A program made the translations under genes and the position numbers. This document shows, piece after piece, positions 4,415 through 6,910 of a stretch of 6,910 nucleotides of DNA (positions are counted from its first letter, which is position 1; each line of letters begins with the position of its first letter). Under the pieces are notes generated by a model. It worked only from the letters and a program-made list of their open reading frames with translations, did no database searches and was not told the DNA's origin. The stretch is from Alphaproteobacteria bacterium (GTDB lineage: Bacteria > Pseudomonadota > Alphaproteobacteria > Rhizobiales > Aestuariivirgaceae): the NCBI GenBank assembly GCA_024639035.1, contig JAHEJE010000163.1, forward strand, positions 1 through 6,910, given 5' to 3'.

Positions 4415-6046
4415 TCAATTCGTGGCAAGCACCGGGGTGATGCGGCGGATCGAAACCCGGCGGTTTTCTTCTTCCGGCTCCTCGGTATAGACCTTCAGGT
4501 ACTGTTCGCCATAGCCAATGGTGGTCAGGTTGCGCGGTTCGATGACGAAGTACTCGAGCAACGCGCTGCGGATCGCCTCGGCACGCTGTTGCGACAGTCC
4601 GAGGTTGTACTCGCCCGAGCCGACCGCATCGGTGTGGCCTTCGATCAGGAACACCTCGTCGGGGTGCTTTGCAACGATCCGTTCGATGACCGCGCCGAGC
4701 CGTTCGAGCTGATCGATCTCTTCTTCGCGCACAAAGCTCTCATTGAAGCCGAAGTTGATGGTGTCGACGTCGACCGCCGGCATGGCGTCGCGCAACTGCG
4801 GCGTGCGGCGATATTCATCGAAGGTGTAACGACGCTTCAGTTGCCGGCGGGCGGGCGCCACCAGCTGGCGCTCGATATAGCCGTCTTCGGCTTCGGCGAA
4901 GGCAATATCTTCGCGCGGTTCATAGTGGTTCCACGGCGAGATCACGATGTTGATGTCATTGTTCCTGACCCGCCCGGCCAGGTCGCCCCGGCGACGGTCG
5001 CGGCGATGCCTCCAGCGGGTGCGCAATTCTCGGCGGTCACGTTCCAGCAGGTTCTGCAGCCTGTTGCGTTCGGCAGCAGTCAAGTTGCCGCCGGCCAGCA
5101 GATTGCGGGTCCGCTGCACGCGCAGAGACAAATTCGGCGTGCGCACGCTGTGGGCCGGCCGGGTCTGACCCAGCAAGGCGTTCCTGTAGTTCTGGTTCTG
5201 CTGGGGCTGCTCCACCTTGGTGCCGGTCCGGCTTGCCCGGACCCGGCTGCGCAGTTCGGTGCGATCCTGGCGCAGCCGCTCGCGAAGGCGATTCGCATTG
5301 CGCGTGTCCACCCGATTGCTGCGCAAGGCCCGCCGGTTGCGTTGCAGCCTGGCGCGAAGTTGCTCCTCACTCAGCTGCTGTGCCGCGCGTTGGTCGGACA
5401 ATACGTCCTGCGCCTCGCGATTGGGATCCTGGCCGGCCTGTGTCGCAGCTTGGGTCGGTGTGCCTTTCTTGCGGGTTGCCTTGGCGGTTTCCGGCTGTTG
5501 CTGCTGCACCTTACCGGTCTTGACGGTGTATTCGCCACGATCGCGCTGCAGCATGAGGTTCAAGTCGCGGCGCACGCCCTTGCGCAGATCCTGCATATCC
5601 AACATCTGCTGGGTCTTTGCGATTCGCGCCCGAAGTTGGCGAGCGTTGAGTTCGCCGGAAGGCCTGGCCTTGCGCAGGTAGCGGCGCGCCACCTTGTTGT
5701 TGTTGGTGTTCGTGGCCTGCGCTAGCTTTTGCTCTGCCCCGGTGCGCTTGGTCTTCTTTGCAGCTCTCTGGTTCTTGCTTGCCCTGCGGGCTTTAAGTTC
5801 GCTGCGCAAAACGCGGATCTTCGCGCGGTAGTCGCGGCGGTTTTCGCTGTTGATGTTTGCCTTCAACTGACGGATGTAAGCCCGCAGTTCCCGGGACTTC
5901 ATCTGGTTCGCATGTTGCCGGAACGATTCGACGCTGCGCTCCAGGTTAAGGTGTTCACCCGCCTGGGCAGAATTTGCCGGCAGCGCTGCCATCGGCGCAA
6001 CACCGAGCAAGAGCCCCATAGCAAGGACACGTAGCTTGTTGTTCAT
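4415..6046 (-). CDS. OmpA-family peptidoglycan-binding protein with Arg-rich helical repeats
   Basis: This 543-residue protein has a signal peptide with probable cleavage after SAQA (residue 29). It has a long, very Arg/Gln-rich helical region (about 40-350), a connector (365-427) and a C-terminal OmpA-like domain (about 428-536). In that domain HTDAVG (471-476) and LSQQRAEAI (484-492) give Asp473 and Arg488, spaced as the diaminopimelate-binding pair of Acinetobacter OmpA; NRRVSI (528-533) is also typical. No beta-barrel is seen, so it is a periplasmic or outer-membrane-associated cell-wall anchor, not a porin. The helical region contains four degenerate ~40-residue repeats at about 49-88, 132-172, 225-268 and 303-344. 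Repeats 2 and 3 open with LRAR; a D-R-x-E-L/Y element occurs near the end of repeats 2-4. The ATG at 6046 is chosen because GGAG (6058-6055) lies 8 bases upstream; the in-frame GTG at 6055 overlaps that site. Confidence 0.93.
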   Translation of the reverse strand: MNNKLRVLAMGLLLGVAPMAALPANSAQAGEHLNLERSVESFRQHANQMKSRELRAYIRQLKANINSENRRDYRAKIRVLRSELKARRASKNQRAAKKTKRTGAEQKLAQATNTNNNKVARRYLRKARPSGELNARQLRARIAKTQQMLDMQDLRKGVRRDLNLMLQRDRGEYTVKTGKVQQQQPETAKATRKKGTPTQAATQAGQDPNREAQDVLSDQRAAQQLSEEQLRARLQRNRRALRSNRVDTRNANRLRERLRQDRTELRSRVRASRTGTKVEQPQQNQNYRNALLGQTRPAHSVRTPNLSLRVQRTRNLLAGGNLTAAERNRLQNLLERDRRELRTRWRHRRDRRRGDLAGRVRNNDINIVISPWNHYEPREDIAFAEAEDGYIERQLVAPARRQLKRRYTFDEYRRTPQLRDAMPAVDVDTINFGFNESFVREEEIDQLERLGAVIERIVAKHPDEVFLIEGHTDAVGSGEYNLGLSQQRAEAIRSALLEYFVIEPRNLTTIGYGEQYLKVYTEEPEEENRRVSIRRITPVLATN

Positions 6047-6054
6047 AAAATCCA

Positions 6055-6058
6055 CTCC
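6055..6058 (-). promoter_or_regulatory. Shine-Dalgarno of the OmpA-like gene
   Basis: GGAG on the minus strand sits 8 bases before the ATG at 6046. It decides against the in-frame GTG at 6055, which would overlap this site. Confidence 0.65.
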
Positions 6059-6102
6059 ATCTCGTCACTGAAGCGTCCCGGTGTTGGGGACGATTGATGC
6101 AC

Positions 6103-6133
6103 ACACGGCAGGCGTTTCCTCCCGCTGCCGTGT
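6103..6133 (-). promoter_or_regulatory. Leader hairpin upstream of the OmpA-like gene
   Basis: ACACGGCAG (6103-6111) pairs perfectly with CTGCCGTGT (6125-6133), a 9-bp GC-rich stem with a 13-base loop. In the minus-strand transcript the loop carries GGGAGGAAA, an SD-like sequence exposed at the hairpin tip. It lies 57-87 bases before the OmpA-like start codon. It could stabilise the messenger or bind a regulator; no function is shown. Confidence 0.45.
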
Positions 6134-6165
6134 TGCAGGGATACCTGAGTTCTCGCAAAACCGAT

Positions 6166-6184
6166 ATGAACGGTACATGAACCG
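6166..6184. promoter_or_regulatory. Operator-like repeat in the divergent region
   Basis: CGGTACATGAACCG (6171-6184) is a near-perfect palindrome centred on CATG, with one mismatched symmetric pair. It overlaps a direct repeat of ATGAAC followed by S-G (6166-6173 and 6177-6184), phased 11 bases apart, which is one helical turn. The site lies between the divergent OmpA-like and ABC-F genes, so a bound regulator could affect either. The regulator is unknown. Confidence 0.4.
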
Positions 6185-6187
6185 ACT

Positions 6188-6215
6188 TTGCAGCCGCGCA
6201 CGGTTGCGCTAAACG
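6188..6215 (+). promoter_or_regulatory. Candidate promoter of the ABC-F gene
   Basis: TTGCAG (6188-6193) and TAAACG (6210-6215) are separated by 16 bases. They match four and three of six consensus positions. Initiation would fall within a few bases of the ATG at 6225, giving a nearly leaderless messenger, which fits the lack of a Shine-Dalgarno. The match is weak. Confidence 0.25.
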
Positions 6216-6224
6216 AGCCCCATC

Positions 6225-6910
6225 ATGCTGCATATCAATGACCTGACATTCCGGATCGAGGGCCGTTTGCTGATCGATCATGCCACGGTTGCGCTGCCGG
6301 CCGGCCACAAGGTCGGTCTGGTCGGGCGCAACGGCGCCGGCAAGTCCACCTTGCTGAAACTGATCCTCGGGCAGTGGCAGTCGGAAAGCGGTTCGATTTC
6401 GGTGCCGCGCTCAGCGCGCATCGGCACCGTGGCGCAGGAAGCGCCGGGCGGCGAGACCTCGCTGCTCGACACGGTGCTGGAGGCGGACAGCGAACGGGCC
6501 AGTCTGTTGGACGAAGCCGAAACGGCAACCGACCCGCACCGGATTGCCGATATCCAGACCCGGCTGGCCGATATCGATGCCCATTCGGCGCCGGCGCGTG
6601 CCGCCACCATTCTGGCCGGCCTCGGGTTCAGCGAGGTCCAGCAGGCCGGCCCGTGCTCTGCCCTGTCGGGCGGCTGGCGGATGCGTGTGGCACTGGCTGC
6701 GGCGCTGTTTGCGGCACCCGACGTACTGCTGCTCGATGAGCCGACCAACTATCTCGACCTGGAAGGGGTTATCTGGCTGCAGAACTACTTGCGCACCTAC
6801 CGCCGCACCGTGGTCATCGTCAGCCACGACCGCGATGTGCTCAACCTGGCCGTCGATGCCATCCTGCATCTGCACCAGGGCAAGCTGACGCTCTATCAGG
6901 GCAATTATGA
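6225..6910 (+). CDS. ABC-F family ATPase, N-terminal part (runs off the window)
   Basis: The reading frame from the ATG at 6225 stays open to the window end, giving 228 residues of the first ATPase module. Visible motifs are Walker A GRNGAGKST (34-42), Q-loop Gln71 (TVAQE), signature LSGGW (147-151), Walker B VLLLDEP (167-173) followed by TNYLDLEG (174-181), and the switch SHDRD with His201. The TN-x-LDLE continuation after Walker B, the N-terminal ATPase and the lack of membrane segments place it in the soluble ABC-F group (Uup/YheS/EttA type), which act on ribosomes. The closing HQGKLTLYQGNY (217-228) is also typical, and the inter-domain linker should follow outside the window. TNYLDLEGVIWL resembles the YheS-like branch more than EttA, but this is by eye. 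Only AGCCCC-type bases precede the ATG, so there is no real Shine-Dalgarno. Confidence 0.93.
   Translation, partial: MLHINDLTFRIEGRLLIDHATVALPAGHKVGLVGRNGAGKSTLLKLILGQWQSESGSISVPRSARIGTVAQEAPGGETSLLDTVLEADSERASLLDEAETATDPHRIADIQTRLADIDAHSAPARAATILAGLGFSEVQQAGPCSALSGGWRMRVALAAALFAAPDVLLLDEPTNYLDLEGVIWLQNYLRTYRRTVVIVSHDRDVLNLAVDAILHLHQGKLTLYQGNY

Noticed and set aside
4136..5725. Plus-strand open frame of 529 codons opposite the OmpA-like gene
   Set aside because: It is antisense to a gene with a signal peptide, repeats and a textbook OmpA domain. The long opening results from the GC-rich, Arg-rich codons on the other strand.
5955..6308. Minus-strand open frame of 117 codons across the OmpA leader and the ABC-F start
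   Set aside because: It overlaps the signal-peptide end of the OmpA-like gene and the start of ABC-F out of frame, and has no recognisable domain.
6278..6875. Minus-strand open frames opposite the ABC-F gene
   Set aside because: The plus strand carries Walker A, signature and Walker B in one continuous frame. The minus frames are low-complexity shadows.

Overview
The window looks like chromosomal core DNA from a GC-rich alphaproteobacterium, most likely a member of the Hyphomicrobiales (Rhizobiales). The evidence is high GC at third codon positions, a double cold-shock-domain protein paired with a DUF192 protein, a short four-ligand glyoxalase I, and an arginine-rich OmpA-like protein of a type I associate with Rhizobiales. 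Genes are closely packed on both strands. I see no insertion sequence, phage gene, tRNA, rRNA or CRISPR array.

Layout. At the left edge (1-113, minus) lies the N-terminal end of a probable membrane acyltransferase, cut by the window. Upstream of it on the same strand is a likely two-gene operon: a two-domain cold-shock protein (1247 to 663) followed 11 bp later by a secreted DUF192 protein (651 to 166). A gene-free stretch of about 340 bp carries a candidate promoter and several small palindromes. Next is a Sir2-type NAD-dependent deacylase (minus, 2333 to 1587), divergent from glyoxalase I (gloA, plus, 2389-2808) across only 55 bp. The 2809-3289 region holds a probable 59-residue hypothetical gene on the minus strand and two adjacent hairpin-forming repeats. 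A small secreted His/Tyr-rich protein follows (plus, 3290-3694). It converges on ndk (minus, 4209 to 3790), and a strong bidirectional terminator separates the two. Upstream of ndk is its promoter, then the terminator and coding region of a 543-residue OmpA-family peptidoglycan-binding protein (minus, 6046 to 4415). A 178-bp divergent regulatory region separates that gene from an ABC-F ATPase (plus, from 6225) that runs off the right edge.

How the genes fit together. Most are housekeeping or stress functions: nucleotide balance (ndk), methylglyoxal detoxification (gloA), NAD-dependent lysine deacylation (Sir2), RNA binding (double CSD), envelope anchoring (OmpA-like) and ribosome-associated ABC-F activity. 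I see no obvious new defence or mobile system. The points most worth a second look are four degenerate ~40-residue helical repeats in the OmpA-like protein, the tight divergent Sir2/gloA pair with its possible link to lysine lactoylation, the structured OmpA leader with an operator-like repeat upstream, and apparent leaderless or SD-poor starts for Sir2 and ABC-F.
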